The notes under the pieces are model-generated. The model was given only the letters and a program-made list of their open reading frames with translations, had not been told where the DNA came from and made no database searches. Shown here piece after piece: positions 14,350 through 26,355 of a stretch of DNA of 61,991 nt; within the stretch, counting starts at the first letter, position 1, and the number at the start of each line of letters is the position of its first letter. The stretch is from Thiotrichales bacterium (GTDB taxonomy: Bacteria > Pseudomonadota > Gammaproteobacteria > Francisellales > CACEW01): NCBI GenBank assembly GCA_947478175.1, contig CANJUQ010000010.1:1-61991 (forward strand), read 5' to 3'. A program made the translations under genes and the position numbers.

Positions 14350-15819
14350 TCAAGCGACTGGGAACAGTCCCGTTGTTAATAAAAACAAGACGCCCGGAAA
14401 AATACCAAGAACCAAGACAGCCAATCCATTCAGGCTCATTAGACAAGAAAGATCCCAAGAAATTTTGACAGAAGTTAAGACATCAGGTTCTTCGAAATAC
14501 ATCGACTTAAGTACTCGCAAATAATAATAACTACCTATTACAGACATGATTAAAACAAAAATCGCCATGCCAAAATGACCTAGGCCCATCAACTGATAAA
14601 TAATTAAAAATTTCGCATCAAAGCCGACTAATGGCGGAATCCCTGCAATCGATAACAGCAACAAACAAAGCATAAAAGCCATCCATGGATTACGTTTGTT
14701 CAAGCCCTTTAGATCCTCAAAAGTCTCAGCGTCTACTCCTGCTCGACTCATGAGTAATAAAATCCCAAATACGCCCGCCGTACTAACGGCATAGACCATT
14801 AAATAAAACAAAGCGGGTTGGGCTCCTGAAGACACACCCATTCCTAGCGCAATTAAAATAAAACCGACATTCGCGATCGTCGAATAAGCCAATAAGCGCT
14901 TGATATTATTTTGAACCAGCGCCATCAGATTTCCGCCTACCAGCGAAACCACCCCCAAGACATTAAATATTTCTTGCCAATCCATCGACCAATGGGGAAA
15001 GCCTTCTAAAACCAAACGACACAGCATTCCAAAGGCAGCAATCTTAGGAACAGTCGCGACATAAATAGTCACAGATGTCGGTGAGCCTTCGTAGACATCG
15101 GGAGCCCATAAATGAAACGGAATAGCGCCTAGTTTAAAAGTAATCGCAACAATGACTAATACCATTCCCACCAAAAACAAGCTCGTCAACGGTGTGTTCG
15201 TCACACAAGCAATCGCTGACAAATCTAAAGATCCCGTCATGCCATATAACAAAGACATGCCATACAGGAGTAATCCAGAAGCCAAAGCCCCAAGAACAAA
15301 ATATTTCATGGCGGCTTCACTGCCTTCAGCTCGGCGACGAGAAATAGCGACAAGGGCATAAAGAGGCAAAGAGAGCAATTCAAGACCTAGATACAAAATC
15401 AAAAGCGTATGCGCTGAGATTAAAATCATTCCACCCAAAACAGACAAAAGCGTGAGTAAATAAAATTCAGCCGTTTGAATCTTGGCATTCTGGTTATAAC
15501 TACGGGAATACCAGAAAGACATAAAAGCCAATAGATATAAAACACATTTGAGCAAACACCCCAAAGGATCTAAGACATATTGGCCATTAAAAGTAACCAA
15601 GCTGGGTTCATGGATAGCGCCATGAAATTGCCAAGCCGTCATGACAAAAGAAATAATTAAAGTCAGCTGCGTTAAAAAATACAGCGCAAACTTTTTGGCA
15701 TTCTTAAAAAAAGCATCAACCAACATAATCAATAAAATCATGCCCAGCATAAAAATTTCAGGCATTGCCGCTGAGAAAATTGGCAAAGCTGGCAGAGGAG
15801 AAGATAACAATACGGACAT
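14350..15819 (-). CDS. nuoN: NADH-quinone oxidoreductase subunit N
   Basis: Subunit N is one of three antiporter-like proton-pumping subunits in the membrane arm of complex I. The 489-residue protein has the expected 14 or so membrane segments; the conserved half-channel region reads ITFKLGAIPFHLWAPDVYEG with SPTSVTIYVATVPKIA, including the key Lys, Trp and Asp. LGLELLSLPLYALVAI holds the early conserved Glu. It is the last gene of the nuo operon, one base after nuoM, and the ankyrin gene follows. Confidence 0.97.
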   Translation of the reverse strand: MSVLLSSPLPALPIFSAAMPEIFMLGMILLIMLVDAFFKNAKKFALYFLTQLTLIISFVMTAWQFHGAIHEPSLVTFNGQYVLDPLGCLLKCVLYLLAFMSFWYSRSYNQNAKIQTAEFYLLTLLSVLGGMILISAHTLLILYLGLELLSLPLYALVAISRRRAEGSEAAMKYFVLGALASGLLLYGMSLLYGMTGSLDLSAIACVTNTPLTSLFLVGMVLVIVAITFKLGAIPFHLWAPDVYEGSPTSVTIYVATVPKIAAFGMLCRLVLEGFPHWSMDWQEIFNVLGVVSLVGGNLMALVQNNIKRLLAYSTIANVGFILIALGMGVSSGAQPALFYLMVYAVSTAGVFGILLLMSRAGVDAETFEDLKGLNKRNPWMAFMLCLLLLSIAGIPPLVGFDAKFLIIYQLMGLGHFGMAIFVLIMSVIGSYYYLRVLKSMYFEEPDVLTSVKISWDLSCLMSLNGLAVLVLGIFPGVLFLLTTGLFPVA

Positions 15820-15820
15820 C

Positions 15821-17377
15821 TCAATAAGCTCCTGAATAAACGCCTTGGGGAATCTTAGCCATCACTTGCTGGATAAAATGGGCCGTCGTTGCGTGGGAGA
15901 GATTCAAAATAGCTTCTGGGTAAATCCCAAAAACAATCACGGGAATCGCTAATAAAATAAATATAAAAATCTCTAAGCCATCGAGATCATTGGGTGTAGA
16001 CATGGCAACAGATTTAGCCTGTCCAAATAAAACTCTTTTATACATCCAAAGCGTATAAGCGGGCGCTAAAATTAAAGTCATCGAGGCTAACAAAGCAATC
16101 CAGATATTGGCTTTAAACGCGGCCAAAAGCACTAAAAATTCACCGACAAATCCACTCGTTCCAGGTAGACCTACATTGGCCATGGCAAACAACATAAAGA
16201 ACGCCGCGAAGATGGGCATCGCATGCGCTAAGCCTTGATAGTCTTTGATCTTTCTTGAATGGAACCGATCGATCATATAACCCACGCCAATAAACAACGC
16301 CCCTGAAGAAAACGCATGAGCAATCATTTGAAATATCGCGCCCTGCAGTGAGGCAGAAGATTCAAGAAAATTATGACCCTGATTATGACTCTGACCCAAA
16401 ATCATAAAGACCATAAAGATCCCCAAAATCACTATTCCCATATGGGAAATAGACGAATACGCAACCAGCTGTTTCAAATCTTTCTGGGCAATCGACGCCA
16501 AGCCGACATAAACAATAGCCATCAGACCTAAAGCAATCACAAACCAGATCATCGCTATATGAATCCCTGGGGTAATCGTCAAAGAAAATCTCAAGAATCC
16601 ATACGCACCCATCTTAAGCATCAAAGCCGCCAAGATCACAGAGCCTCCCGTTGGAGATTCACTATGCGCATCGGGTAACCAGGTATGCACCGGCCACATG
16701 GGAATCTTCACAGCAAAAGCCGCTAAGAACGCCAAGAAAATCCAATCTTGCTCTGCCTGACTTAAATTTAAATTTTGAAAATCTGAAATCACAAAACTAT
16801 TGGCCTGACTATGCAAATATAAAAAAGCGATCAGTAAAAAGATCGACCCTAAAAAAGTTATCAAGAAAAATTTCATGGCCGCTTGAGCTCGATTTTTTCC
16901 GCCCCAGATGCCCATGCCCAAATACATGGGGATCATGGAAGCTTCCCAGAAGAAATAAAATAAAATGGCTTCCGTCGCAGAAAAAACACCATTCATGATC
17001 CCTGTCGAAATCAAGAAAATCGCCAGACATTGATTATTTTTAGGTTTATTAGATCGCCAATTAGCCAAAATAATAATTAAATTTACAAAACAAGTCAGGA
17101 TAATAAATAAAACAGAAATCCCATCGACTCCCAGGCTATAAGCCAAATCTAATTGGGGGATCCAAACATGACTTTCCAGACATTGCATATGCCAATCATT
17201 AGGATTAAACGCCATCAATAAAGGCATGCATAAGCCCAAAGTAATCAGCGAAAAAATCAACGCCACAAGGCGAGTTAAATTGACATGCCTTTCATTTCGA
17301 CCGATCGCTAAGACCAGCGCACCGCCAAAAATAGGCACCCAAATCAGCAAACTTAAAAGAGATCCCTGGAATAACAT
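15821..17377 (-). CDS. nuoM: NADH-quinone oxidoreductase subunit M
   Basis: Subunit M is the middle antiporter-like subunit of the membrane arm. The 518-residue length is normal and 14 membrane segments are expected. The conserved Glu lies in FYFFWEASMIPMYLGMGIWG, and the Lys/half-channel region in VKIPMWPVHTWLPDAHSES followed by PTGGSVILAALMLKMGAYG. It sits 59 bases after nuoL across an AT-rich gap and one base before nuoN. Confidence 0.97.
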   Translation of the reverse strand: MLFQGSLLSLLIWVPIFGGALVLAIGRNERHVNLTRLVALIFSLITLGLCMPLLMAFNPNDWHMQCLESHVWIPQLDLAYSLGVDGISVLFIILTCFVNLIIILANWRSNKPKNNQCLAIFLISTGIMNGVFSATEAILFYFFWEASMIPMYLGMGIWGGKNRAQAAMKFFLITFLGSIFLLIAFLYLHSQANSFVISDFQNLNLSQAEQDWIFLAFLAAFAVKIPMWPVHTWLPDAHSESPTGGSVILAALMLKMGAYGFLRFSLTITPGIHIAMIWFVIALGLMAIVYVGLASIAQKDLKQLVAYSSISHMGIVILGIFMVFMILGQSHNQGHNFLESSASLQGAIFQMIAHAFSSGALFIGVGYMIDRFHSRKIKDYQGLAHAMPIFAAFFMLFAMANVGLPGTSGFVGEFLVLLAAFKANIWIALLASMTLILAPAYTLWMYKRVLFGQAKSVAMSTPNDLDGLEIFIFILLAIPVIVFGIYPEAILNLSHATTAHFIQQVMAKIPQGVYSGAY

Positions 17378-17436
17378 TATTAATATTTAACCTTTAAATT
17401 AATTTTAATTTACTTAATTTTTTTAATTTTTAATTT

Positions 17437-19404
17437 TTAAATCTTTATAAAAAACCAACCCAGTAATAAAAATACACCCACTATCATGATCAGGGCATAA
17501 TGAAACAAAAACCCAGTCTGCATGCGTCGCAAAACACCGCCTGTCCAGCGGACTAATTTCGCAGAGCCATGGACTAGACCCTGGTCAAGAATCAATAGAT
17601 CCCCGATTTTCCAACTGAAAGAAGCGAGTAATCTAACCCCTCCTCCTAGGACTAAATCATAGGCATCGTCGATCCAATATTTTTTAATTAAACATTGGTG
17701 TAACCAGTTTAATTTTCCACTGATCCAAGCAGGAATTTTGGGACAAATCACATAACAGAACCAAGTAATCACTATTCCAGAAACCGCCAAATAAAACGGC
17801 ACTGTATGGAAACTATGAATCATAAAATCCCATGGACTAGCATATTTTTGAGACAGCTGAGTGACTAAATCATGCTGAGGCAAAACAAAAATCGCATTCT
17901 GGAAAAAATGATTCAAAGCGGGTTCGAAAAAAACAAAGCCCATCAAAACAGCGGGTATCGCTAGCAAAACCAATGGCAATAAAATCGAAAACGGTGATTC
18001 TTTAACAGGGTGATCTATGTCAGAGGGCACATTGTTCTGCCCATGGAACACTAAGAAAAACATTCTAAAAGTGTAAACAGCTGTCACGAATGCCCCACCC
18101 ACGACCATCCAATACGCAAAGCCCGCACCTGGCAGACTGGATAAACCAATCGCTTCGATAATTAAATCTTTCGAATAAAAACCCGAAAATGGTGGAATTG
18201 CAGACAAGGCCAAGGCCCCAATTAACATACAGATATAAGTCAACGGCATCCGACGACCTAATCGACCCATCTTGCGAATATCTTGTTCATGATGCATGGC
18301 CACAATGACTGAACCCGCGGCCAAAAATAACAAAGCTTTGAACGCTGCATGGGTCATTAAATGGAACATGCCTAGGGAATATGCTGACACTCCTGTCGCA
18401 GCCATCATGTAGCCCAGCTGGGACAAGGTTGAATAAGCAATGACGCGTTTAATATCGTTTTGGACAATGCCCAATACCCCCATAAAAAACGCTGTCGCTG
18501 CCCCTAAAACCAAGACGGTACTGAGCGCTGCAGACGAATATTCAAACATAGGAGACAAGCGGGCCATCATGAACACACCTGCCGTGACCATCGTCGCCGC
18601 GTGGATCAAAGCCGAGATAGGTGTTGGGCCTTCCATCGATCCTTCGAGCCAAATATGTAAAGGGATCTGCGCAGATTTACCGGCTGCGCCTGCAAACAGT
18701 AATAAACAAATTAACGAAATCGCATTCCAATAAATATGTCCGAAGATATGAACTTGCGTATTAGTCCCAGCAAATTGGGGCATCTGATTAAAAACATGGG
18801 CGTAGTCCAAGCTTCCAAAATATAAAAGCACGCCGGCGATGCCTAATAAAAATCCTAAATCCCCTACACGATTCGCAATAAAAGCTTTTAAAGCCGCGTA
18901 GTTCGCCGTCTCTTTACTAAACCAAAAGCCGATTAATAAATAAGAAACCAGGCCAACCCCTTCCCAGCCAAAAAATAAAATCAAAAAATTATTGGCCATG
19001 ACCAGCGATAACATGGCAAACGTAAAGCCAGAAATATAACTAAAAAATCTTTGATAACCCGGATCTTCCGTCATATAGCCAATCGAATAAATATGAACCA
19101 TCAAAGAGACAAAAGTGACGATGATCATCATAAAGACCGTCAGACGATCAATTAAAAATCCAAAAGAAAAATCAACTTTATCTAATAAAGCCCAGTGATA
19201 TAAATCAAAATTCAAGACAGGCTGACCCTGGAAAACAATTTTCCAAAAAACATAACAAGACAGAAAAAAGCTCAGCGCGACTAAAACAATGGTCACCCAG
19301 TGAGACCCCGCACAGCCTATTTTTTTCCCCAAGATTCCAGCGATTAAAGCACCCAATAAAGGCGCCAGCAAAATAATTAATAAAATTTCGGTCATGTCAG
19401 TCAT
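17437..19404 (-). CDS. nuoL: NADH-quinone oxidoreductase subunit L
   Basis: Subunit L is the distal proton-pumping subunit whose C-terminal helix runs along the membrane arm. The protein is about 655 residues with FFGWEGVGLVSYLLIGFWFS (conserved Glu) and GAAGKSAQIPLHIWLEG then SMEGPTPISALIHAATMVTA. In many relatives the last region begins WLPDAM or WLADAM; here it is WLEGSM, a local substitution near a channel. I start at 19404, with GGGA nine bases upstream; ATGs at 19419 and 19395 are alternatives. The C-terminal long helix and last segment are present. Confidence 0.96.
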   Translation of the reverse strand: MTDMTEILLIILLAPLLGALIAGILGKKIGCAGSHWVTIVLVALSFFLSCYVFWKIVFQGQPVLNFDLYHWALLDKVDFSFGFLIDRLTVFMMIIVTFVSLMVHIYSIGYMTEDPGYQRFFSYISGFTFAMLSLVMANNFLILFFGWEGVGLVSYLLIGFWFSKETANYAALKAFIANRVGDLGFLLGIAGVLLYFGSLDYAHVFNQMPQFAGTNTQVHIFGHIYWNAISLICLLLFAGAAGKSAQIPLHIWLEGSMEGPTPISALIHAATMVTAGVFMMARLSPMFEYSSAALSTVLVLGAATAFFMGVLGIVQNDIKRVIAYSTLSQLGYMMAATGVSAYSLGMFHLMTHAAFKALLFLAAGSVIVAMHHEQDIRKMGRLGRRMPLTYICMLIGALALSAIPPFSGFYSKDLIIEAIGLSSLPGAGFAYWMVVGGAFVTAVYTFRMFFLVFHGQNNVPSDIDHPVKESPFSILLPLVLLAIPAVLMGFVFFEPALNHFFQNAIFVLPQHDLVTQLSQKYASPWDFMIHSFHTVPFYLAVSGIVITWFCYVICPKIPAWISGKLNWLHQCLIKKYWIDDAYDLVLGGGVRLLASFSWKIGDLLILDQGLVHGSAKLVRWTGGVLRRMQTGFLFHYALIMIVGVFLLLGWFFIKI

Positions 19405-19450
19405 CCAATTTATTCCCATTTATTCTGATCGGATTTAATTTTTTAATTTT

Positions 19451-19804
19451 CTAACCTTTTAGGGTATTCATATCTTGAATATCAATCGTCCTGTGAGTCC
19501 TAAAGAATACGACCAGGATCGCCAAGCCAATCGCTGCTTCAGCTGCGGCCACCGTCAAAATAAAAAATACAAATATTTGCCCTGAGAGTGCTGCCTGCAT
19601 ACCAGCAGCTTTTGCAAAATGAGAGAAGGCAATAAAGTTGGTATTAATGGCCAATAACATAAGTTCAATAGACATTAAGAGCGTTATTAAATTTTTACGG
19701 TTTATTAAAATCCCAATCACACTCAAACCAAATAAAATCGTCCCAAAAATTAAATAATCAGACAGAGAAATTCCAGATAAAAAAATCCCAGACAAAAAAA
19801 TCAT
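19451..19804 (-). CDS. nuoK: NADH-quinone oxidoreductase subunit K
   Basis: Subunit K is a small three-helix membrane subunit. The family's two buried glutamates are visible in [19 protein letters not shown] and [18 protein letters not shown]. At 117 residues it is slightly longer than the usual 100, from an N-terminal [19 protein letters not shown] extension that contains a short repeat (SGI(F/S)LS). The gene overlaps nuoJ by four bases. A later Met is not available before the first helix, so the start is kept. Confidence 0.96.
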   Translation of the reverse strand: MIFLSGIFLSGISLSDYLIFGTILFGLSVIGILINRKNLITLLMSIELMLLAINTNFIAFSHFAKAAGMQAALSGQIFVFFILTVAAAEAAIGLAILVVFFRTHRTIDIQDMNTLKG

Positions 19805-20418
19805 GACTCTTGTTTTCCTCTTGGTAGATCAACCCATTGCAAACGATCACTTGCCTGAACTTTGACTTGATCAGACGGATTCTGGGTTTTCATATCCATT
19901 TGTTTTCCGCGATGTGTCAGCGCAATCGCAGCAATCATGGCGGCGAGTAATAACACAGCGGCAATCTCAAACGGGTAAACATATTGGGTATAAAGCAGCA
20001 TGCCCAAGACTTTAATATTGCTATAGCCCTCTGGCTCTGGCAGCGGAGCAGGATAATGGCTCAATCCAAAATGACTTGGGCCCATCCAAATTGCTAACAT
20101 GACGGTCAATAATATTCCCAAGATCAAAGCAACCGGCCAATAAGGCACAAAACTCGCCCGACGCTCTGCTGAACCAATGTTTAACATCATGACGACGAAG
20201 AGAAACAAAACCATCACAGCACCGACATAGATAACTATTAGAGCCAATGCTAAAAATTCGACTTCTAATAGCATCCAGATACAAGCTGCTGAAACAAATG
20301 CGACCACTAAAGATAAAACCGCACGAACAGGATTTCGGGACAAAATAACTGACAACGCAGCAAACAAAGTGATTGCCGCGAAAATATAAAACAAAACCGA
20401 TTCGACCATGGGGTGCAC
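19801..20418 (-). CDS. nuoJ: NADH-quinone oxidoreductase subunit J
   Basis: Subunit J (ND6-like) has five membrane helices; here they fall within the first 165 of 205 residues, with the conserved [27 protein letters not shown] region holding the pi-bulge helix. The C-terminal 35 residues ([20 protein letters not shown]) are hydrophilic. It overlaps nuoK by four bases, and is 32 bases downstream of nuoI. Confidence 0.96.
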   Translation of the reverse strand: MHPMVESVLFYIFAAITLFAALSVILSRNPVRAVLSLVVAFVSAACIWMLLEVEFLALALIVIYVGAVMVLFLFVVMMLNIGSAERRASFVPYWPVALILGILLTVMLAIWMGPSHFGLSHYPAPLPEPEGYSNIKVLGMLLYTQYVYPFEIAAVLLLAAMIAAIALTHRGKQMDMKTQNPSDQVKVQASDRLQWVDLPRGKQES

Positions 20419-20450
20419 CCTAATTATTTAAAAAAATTTAAAAAATAAAA

Positions 20451-20930
20451 TTATTTATATGTTTTATCTTGAGCTCGCATTTTCGCGATATCTTCTTCTT
20501 GCCATTGACCCATTTCTAACAACTTGGCCTTGGTAATAATATTTTGACCTCGATGCTCAAAGTGGTATTCCAAGACTCTAGTCTCGACAATTGAATCTAC
20601 GGGACAGGACTCTTCGCAAAAGCCGCAGAAAATACACTTAAATAAATCAATCTCATACTTGGTCGTCCGCCGGGAGCCATCTTCTCTGGGTTCCGCTTCA
20701 ATCGTAATCGCCAGTGCTGGGCAAACGGCTTCACATAATTTACAAGCGATACAACGCTCTTCGCCGTTCTCATAACGACGCAAGGCATGTAGGCCTCGAA
20801 ACCTAGGCGAAAGCGGGGTTTTTTCATCAGGGTATTGAACCGTAATTTTTTTCTTAAAAAGATGCCCACCGGTCTGTTTTAAACCCTTGAGTAACTCCCA
20901 GAGAAAAAATGTCTTAAAAAAATTCCGCAT
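20451..20930 (-). CDS. nuoI: NADH-quinone oxidoreductase subunit I
   Basis: Subunit I carries two [4Fe-4S] clusters (N6a, N6b) linking the peripheral arm to the quinone site. Both ferredoxin motifs are complete: [16 protein letters not shown] and [20 protein letters not shown]. At 159 residues the length is normal, with the N-terminal amphipathic helix ([17 protein letters not shown]) that anchors it to the membrane and the [20 protein letters not shown] segment. Confidence 0.97.
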   Translation of the reverse strand: MRNFFKTFFLWELLKGLKQTGGHLFKKKITVQYPDEKTPLSPRFRGLHALRRYENGEERCIACKLCEAVCPALAITIEAEPREDGSRRTTKYEIDLFKCIFCGFCEESCPVDSIVETRVLEYHFEHRGQNIITKAKLLEMGQWQEEDIAKMRAQDKTYK

Positions 20931-20985
20931 GAAAAAATATTCCTAAAATCTAAAAATTTAAAAATCTAAAAACTTAAATCTAAAT

Positions 20986-22023
20986 CTAAATCAAATGTCC
21001 AAACCAAGGGCCAATATCTAATTTGGCAAAAACCGCAACGACGATAATCCAAGCCAACGTAATAGGTATAAATATCTTCCAGCCCAGACGCATAATTTGG
21101 TCATATCGATATCTGGGAAAAGACGCTCGGATCCATAGATAAAAAAACAAAAACACAGACATCTTAATTAATAACCAAACCAAGCCTGGCACCCAATTAA
21201 ACCAATTTTCTAGGACAGGAATGCCCTGAAACGGCGATAGCCAGCCACCCCAAAATAACGTCGAAATCAACGCGGATACTAAAATCATGTTGGCATATTC
21301 AGCCAAGAAAAATAACGCAAATCTCATGCCCGAATATTCAATATGACACCCGGCAACAATTTCAGATTCACCTTCAACAACATCGAAAGGTGCTCGATTT
21401 GTTTCAGCAATGCCAGAGATCCAATAAACAATAAATAAGGGAAACAAAGGCAGCCAATACCAGTGCCAAATTCCACCACTTTGAGCTCTGACAATATCAC
21501 TCAGATTTAAACTGCCCGCTGCCATCAAGACACCAATTAGAGCAAACCCCATGGCCAGTTCATACGACACGACCTGAGCCGCTGATCTTAAAGCTCCGTA
21601 CATGGCATATTTAGAATTCGAGGCCCAGCCCGCAATAATAATTCCGTAGACACCCAATGACGTCACAGCAAATAAATAAAGTAATCCCGCATTCACATTT
21701 GCCAAAGCCAACCCTGAACTAAACGGAATCACGGCCCAAGCAATCAACGCAGGCACAAAAGTTAAAATCGGCGCAACGACAAATAAATATGGACTGGCCT
21801 GCGAAGGACAAATCATTTCTTTAAAAAATAATTTCATCCCATCAGCCATGGGCTGCAGAATCCCAAAAATCCCTACGCGATTAGGCCCAACCCGATCTTG
21901 CATATAAGCAATGACTTTACGCTCAGCCAAAGTTAAATAAGCGACGGCTAATAACAGGGGAATAACAATTAATAAAATTCCCAGAATGATCCAAACAATA
22001 TGTAAAATCGCTTGTGAGATCAT
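20986..22023 (-). CDS. nuoH: NADH-quinone oxidoreductase subunit H
   Basis: Subunit H (ND1-like) forms much of the quinone-binding chamber. The 345-residue protein has eight membrane segments; [20 protein letters not shown] and [20 protein letters not shown] with [18 protein letters not shown] are the highly conserved loops with the acidic residues involved in coupling. It overlaps nuoG by four bases. Confidence 0.97.
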   Translation of the reverse strand: MISQAILHIVWIILGILLIVIPLLLAVAYLTLAERKVIAYMQDRVGPNRVGIFGILQPMADGMKLFFKEMICPSQASPYLFVVAPILTFVPALIAWAVIPFSSGLALANVNAGLLYLFAVTSLGVYGIIIAGWASNSKYAMYGALRSAAQVVSYELAMGFALIGVLMAAGSLNLSDIVRAQSGGIWHWYWLPLFPLFIVYWISGIAETNRAPFDVVEGESEIVAGCHIEYSGMRFALFFLAEYANMILVSALISTLFWGGWLSPFQGIPVLENWFNWVPGLVWLLIKMSVFLFFYLWIRASFPRYRYDQIMRLGWKIFIPITLAWIIVVAVFAKLDIGPWFGHLI

Positions 22024-24506
22024 GCTATCTCTCCTGCTTTTTCTTCCGCTTTTTCCAGAGCCAAACCTTCACACAAATTACCTAACGGCAATGTCGCTGA
22101 ACGAGACTGAAAAATAGAAACGGTCTGATCTGCCAAAGTCGGTTCAATCAAAACAGGCAACTCAATACTGACAGACCCAACCGTTACACGGGCTTTGTCA
22201 CCGTCTTTAAGATTTTTAGATTTAGCCAGAACCGGCGAAATAATAATTTTATCTAGATCTCTCATCTGAACCGTCTCAGACAAAGACTTAGCATGACGAA
22301 CGATCATATCAACGCCATACAAGGGCACTAGATTCATACGGGCGAGGCCCGTTTTAATAGGTAATGGCGCCACTTTGGTGAAATCAATTATTTTCGACAG
22401 CTCTTGATTGAAAGTTAATTCTGGTGCGCCATAGCTTTTTATTTCAGACAAAATTTCTTCTGACGACGCGTATTCAAAACCTTCTTGCTTAAAGAAATTC
22501 CCAAGCACTCTTAAAACTTTCCAAGCGGGTCTGGCTTCTCCAGGTGCTTTAGCCATGGCGGAAAAACTCTGCCATTGACCCGATGCATTCACAAACGTCC
22601 CTGAAGTTTCAGGCGTCGCGGCAATCGGCAAAATAATATTAGCGACTTGTTTAATAGACTCTGTCACATAAGGCGTCAGAGCAATGACAAGTTTTGCCCT
22701 AGATAAAACTTCTAATGCTTCTGACCCAAATCCAGTATCTAACGCGGGGTCTAGATTTACTAAGAAAATCACCGAAGCATTAGATTCTCCCGTCAAAATT
22801 TCTTTCGCATTCGAACCTGGCGTTGAAAGTGCTCTAAAGCCAGGTAGGCGTGAGGGTAAACAGCCCACTTGAGCTAGCCCTCTGGCATTCGCCCCAGCCG
22901 TTAATAATCCGCCTTTCGCATCGACTAATTTAGCCAATGTCTTGGCTAGAGAAACCAATAAAGAATATTGCGGATGACGCAGCGCAACCCCACCTAGAAA
23001 AATAACAGGCTTCTTGGCGGCTAATAAATTTTTGGCAATTTTTCTAGCTGATTCAGTCACTGTAATTTGAGATAACAAAGCGGCTAAACCAGGGATCTCT
23101 AGACTCTCTAAAGATAAAGCTTTTTGTTCTAAAACCGCTTTTAAAGCCTGAGCTAACGCATCTGGCATCTCATGATGATTCACGACCCAACTGTCATGGT
23201 GCCTAAATCTAAAATTGAATCTTTGCGGGTTAATACTCATGACGCAAGACCCCTCATCACGAACGGCATTACGAATACGATGGTGAATAATGGGTTGCTC
23301 ATAACGAACATTGGAACCAATTAATAAAGTCGCATCAAAAGAAGCAATGTCTTCGATGCTGGAATCAATTCCAGGCACAAAAGACATAAACGGATCCGCT
23401 TTGAAATCCTGTTGTCTCAATCGATAGTCAATATTATCTGACCCAATCTGACGCAATAATTTTTGTAATAAATAACCTTCTTCGACTGTACTACTGGGTG
23501 ATAACAAAGCCGCCAAAGTCTTAGGCCCCAAAGATTTACATTGTTCATGGGTAGTTTTGACTAAAGACTCAAACGCATCCGCCCATTCAATTTTTTCCCA
23601 ACTGTCTTTCCCTGAAATATTTTTGCGACGAATCAAGGGCTGCTCTGCACGGTTACTAACATTCAAGCCTTCATAGCTAAAACGATCCCGATCAGAAATC
23701 CAGACTTCATTAATTTTTTCATTCTCACGAGGCACCACTCGCATGAGTTTTCCACGACGAATATGGCCATGAATATTCGACCCCACACAATCATGAGAGC
23801 TAATCCCTGGCTGTTGCTGTAACTCCCAAGGTCTCGCTGAGAATCTCGAAGGTTTTGCTGTTAAAGCCCCTACTGGACAAAGATCAATCACGTTGCCAGA
23901 CATCTCTGTATTCATAGATCCCTCTAGAAAACTAGAAATCTCTGAATGCTCTCCGCGACCCGTCATGCCTAATTCTTGTAAGCCAGCGATCTCTTGACCA
24001 AATCTCACGCATCGTGTGCAGTGAATACAGCGAGTCAAATCAGTCGCAACTAAGGGCCCAATGTCTTTTTCTGGAACAGAACGTTTTCCTTCTGTGTATC
24101 TAGAAACATCTTTGCCGTAGCCCATGGCCATATCTTGCAATTCACACTCACCGCCCTGGTCACAAATAGGACAATCTAAGGGATGATTAATTAATAGAAA
24201 TTCCATGACTGTTTTTTGATATTGCATGGTCTTCTGAGATTTTGTAAAAACTTTCATGCCTTCTGAAACGGGCGTTGCACAAGCAGGCATGGGCTTTCTA
24301 GCATTCTCTAATTCAACTAAACACATACGACAGTTCGCCGCGACAGATAATTTTTTGTGATAACAAAAACGAGGAATCACGACGCCTTCTGTGTTATCAG
24401 CCACTTCAATAATCATGCTTCCCTGAGGTGCTTTCACGGGAATGCCATCAATCTCCATGTTCACACAAGGGATTTCATTTGAAATATTTTGACTGTCGCT
24501 CACCAT
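22020..24506 (-). CDS. nuoG: NADH-quinone oxidoreductase subunit G
   Basis: Subunit G is the large iron-sulfur subunit of the peripheral arm. The N-terminal 2Fe-2S domain has [20 protein letters not shown] with a later Cys in MPACATPV (N1b). [18 protein letters not shown] (N5 and neighbours), [20 protein letters not shown] and DLCPVGALT (N4) follow. The rest is a molybdopterin-oxidoreductase-like domain. At 828 residues it is somewhat shorter than enterobacterial forms (about 900) but in range for this clade. I see no extra cysteine motif for an N7 cluster at around residue 230, which is usual in many proteobacteria. Confidence 0.96.
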   Translation of the reverse strand: MVSDSQNISNEIPCVNMEIDGIPVKAPQGSMIIEVADNTEGVVIPRFCYHKKLSVAANCRMCLVELENARKPMPACATPVSEGMKVFTKSQKTMQYQKTVMEFLLINHPLDCPICDQGGECELQDMAMGYGKDVSRYTEGKRSVPEKDIGPLVATDLTRCIHCTRCVRFGQEIAGLQELGMTGRGEHSEISSFLEGSMNTEMSGNVIDLCPVGALTAKPSRFSARPWELQQQPGISSHDCVGSNIHGHIRRGKLMRVVPRENEKINEVWISDRDRFSYEGLNVSNRAEQPLIRRKNISGKDSWEKIEWADAFESLVKTTHEQCKSLGPKTLAALLSPSSTVEEGYLLQKLLRQIGSDNIDYRLRQQDFKADPFMSFVPGIDSSIEDIASFDATLLIGSNVRYEQPIIHHRIRNAVRDEGSCVMSINPQRFNFRFRHHDSWVVNHHEMPDALAQALKAVLEQKALSLESLEIPGLAALLSQITVTESARKIAKNLLAAKKPVIFLGGVALRHPQYSLLVSLAKTLAKLVDAKGGLLTAGANARGLAQVGCLPSRLPGFRALSTPGSNAKEILTGESNASVIFLVNLDPALDTGFGSEALEVLSRAKLVIALTPYVTESIKQVANIILPIAATPETSGTFVNASGQWQSFSAMAKAPGEARPAWKVLRVLGNFFKQEGFEYASSEEILSEIKSYGAPELTFNQELSKIIDFTKVAPLPIKTGLARMNLVPLYGVDMIVRHAKSLSETVQMRDLDKIIISPVLAKSKNLKDGDKARVTVGSVSIELPVLIEPTLADQTVSIFQSRSATLPLGNLCEGLALEKAEEKAGEIA

Positions 24507-24539
24507 TATTCCCTTCTTAAAATTTTTTTTATAAACCCA

Positions 24540-25847
24540 CTATAAGCTCACGGGCATTCTGGTTTTATGCTGAATGTAATACTCAAATTCAGGTCTGAAT
24601 TTTTTAATATAACTTTGAGTCGGCCAAGCAAAAGATTCCCCAAAGACGCAAATAGTATGGCCTTCGACTTTATTGGCAATATCAACCAATTTGTCGGCAT
24701 CTCCTGGCTCACCCTGACCCTTGAGAATTTTTCTCACCAATCTAGCCACCCAACCCGAACCTTCTCGGCACGGCGTACATTGGCCACAGGATTCTTCTTC
24801 GTAGAAATCTAAAAATCTTCCCAGTGTCTCAACCATACAACGGGTTTCATCCAAAATAATACAAGCGCCTGAACCTAACATAGATCCCGCAGCTCCAATG
24901 GCCTCATAGTCCATGGTGAGTTTCAGCATCTCTTCCCCGGTTAAAATTTTTGCGGAACTTCCACCAGGCACAACGGCTTTAATTTTACGACCACCGCGAA
25001 CACCGCCTGCCAGTTCTAGTAATTTTGTAAAAGGCGTCCCTAAAGGCAACTCAAAATTGCCAGGTCTTTCGACATCGCCGGTCACGCAGAAAATTTTTGT
25101 TCCACCGCTCTTAGGCGTCCCTAAATCCGCAAACCATTTTCCACCATGCTGCAAGATAACCGCCACAGAACTATAAGTTTCCGTGTTATTCACATTCGTC
25201 GGTGCACCATATAAACCATGATTGGCAGGAAAAGGCGGTTTAAATCTGGGCTGGCCTTTTTTGCCCTCTAAAGAATTCAAAAGAGCCGTTTCTTCGCCGC
25301 AAATATAAGCCCCAGCTCCCAAATGGTTATTAATTAAAATATCAATTCCACTGCCTAAGGCATTCAGTCCAATCAGACCTTCTTGGGTTGCTTCAGCAAT
25401 CGCCTGTTCGACACGAACAAACGGCTCCCAAAACTCGCCTCTTATATAGTTATAAGCTCGCTTAGCCCCCATGACATAACAAGCAATCGCCAAGCCTTCG
25501 ACTAATTGATGAGGATTAAATCGCATGATATCCCGATCCTTACAAGTCCCGGGTTCACCTTCGTCGGAATTACAGACAACATATTTATCACCGGGAGAAT
25601 TTCGAGGAATAAAACTCCATTTCAATCCCGTCGGAAATCCTGCACCACCACGACCTCTAAGATTAGAAAGCTTTAATTCTTCGATGATTTCGTTAGGCGG
25701 CGTTTTTTCTGTCAAAATTTTTCTTAAAACAGAATACCCCCCCAAACTCTTATAAGTTTCTAAAGAATGGGGATTGGGTAAATTTCTGGTGCGATAGCAG
25801 ACCAGATTTAATTTCAAATCTAATTTCAAATCAGGATTTTCACTCAT
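24540..25847 (-). CDS. nuoF: NADH-quinone oxidoreductase subunit F
   Basis: Subunit F binds NADH and FMN and holds cluster N3. [19 protein letters not shown] is the nucleotide-binding loop, [17 protein letters not shown] the FMN site, and [15 protein letters not shown] plus a later Cys (TICVFGES) the [4Fe-4S] cluster. The 435-residue length is normal. It lies one base before the nuoE gene's end and is co-directional with the operon. Confidence 0.97.
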   Translation of the reverse strand: MSENPDLKLDLKLNLVCYRTRNLPNPHSLETYKSLGGYSVLRKILTEKTPPNEIIEELKLSNLRGRGGAGFPTGLKWSFIPRNSPGDKYVVCNSDEGEPGTCKDRDIMRFNPHQLVEGLAIACYVMGAKRAYNYIRGEFWEPFVRVEQAIAEATQEGLIGLNALGSGIDILINNHLGAGAYICGEETALLNSLEGKKGQPRFKPPFPANHGLYGAPTNVNNTETYSSVAVILQHGGKWFADLGTPKSGGTKIFCVTGDVERPGNFELPLGTPFTKLLELAGGVRGGRKIKAVVPGGSSAKILTGEEMLKLTMDYEAIGAAGSMLGSGACIILDETRCMVETLGRFLDFYEEESCGQCTPCREGSGWVARLVRKILKGQGEPGDADKLVDIANKVEGHTICVFGESFAWPTQSYIKKFRPEFEYYIQHKTRMPVSL

Positions 25848-25848
25848 T

Positions 25849-26355
25849 TTAATTTAACCCATCCAAGATCTGATCAATTTTTTCTTCGGTAAGATTTTCA
25901 TGGTAGTCATGATTCACTTGCATCATCGGCGCACCGACACAAGCGCCCATGCATTCGACATTTCTTAAAGTAAACAGGCCGTCAGGGGAATTTTCACCCA
26001 GCTTCGCTCCACATTTTTGCTCTAAATATTTCACCATTTTTTCACAGCCTTTCATCTGGCAGGGAACATTCGTACAAATAGAAATCTTGTGTTTCCCGAC
26101 AGGCGCATGTTCATACATGGTATAAAACGTCGCGACTTCTAAGACAGCGACGGGCGGCATATTTAAATATTTTGCCACAACGTTCATTAAAGGCTGCGTG
26201 AGATACCCCCGGTTATATTCTTGAACAATCATTAGAGCCTGCATGACTGCTGATTTTTGTTTACCCGCAGGATATTTAGCTATCCAATAATCAATTTGAT
26301 CTAACACGGATTGGGGTAGTTCTATTAAATTTTCCAATTTTTTTTCTCCAATCAT
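25849..26355 (-). CDS. nuoE: NADH-quinone oxidoreductase subunit E
   Basis: Subunit E carries the off-pathway [2Fe-2S] cluster N1a in a thioredoxin-like domain. The four ligands appear as [13 protein letters not shown] (first pair) and [13 protein letters not shown] (second pair). The 168-residue length is typical, with the N-terminal helical bundle ([20 protein letters not shown]). It overlaps nuoD by four bases. Confidence 0.97.
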   Translation of the reverse strand: MIGEKKLENLIELPQSVLDQIDYWIAKYPAGKQKSAVMQALMIVQEYNRGYLTQPLMNVVAKYLNMPPVAVLEVATFYTMYEHAPVGKHKISICTNVPCQMKGCEKMVKYLEQKCGAKLGENSPDGLFTLRNVECMGACVGAPMMQVNHDYHENLTEEKIDQILDGLN

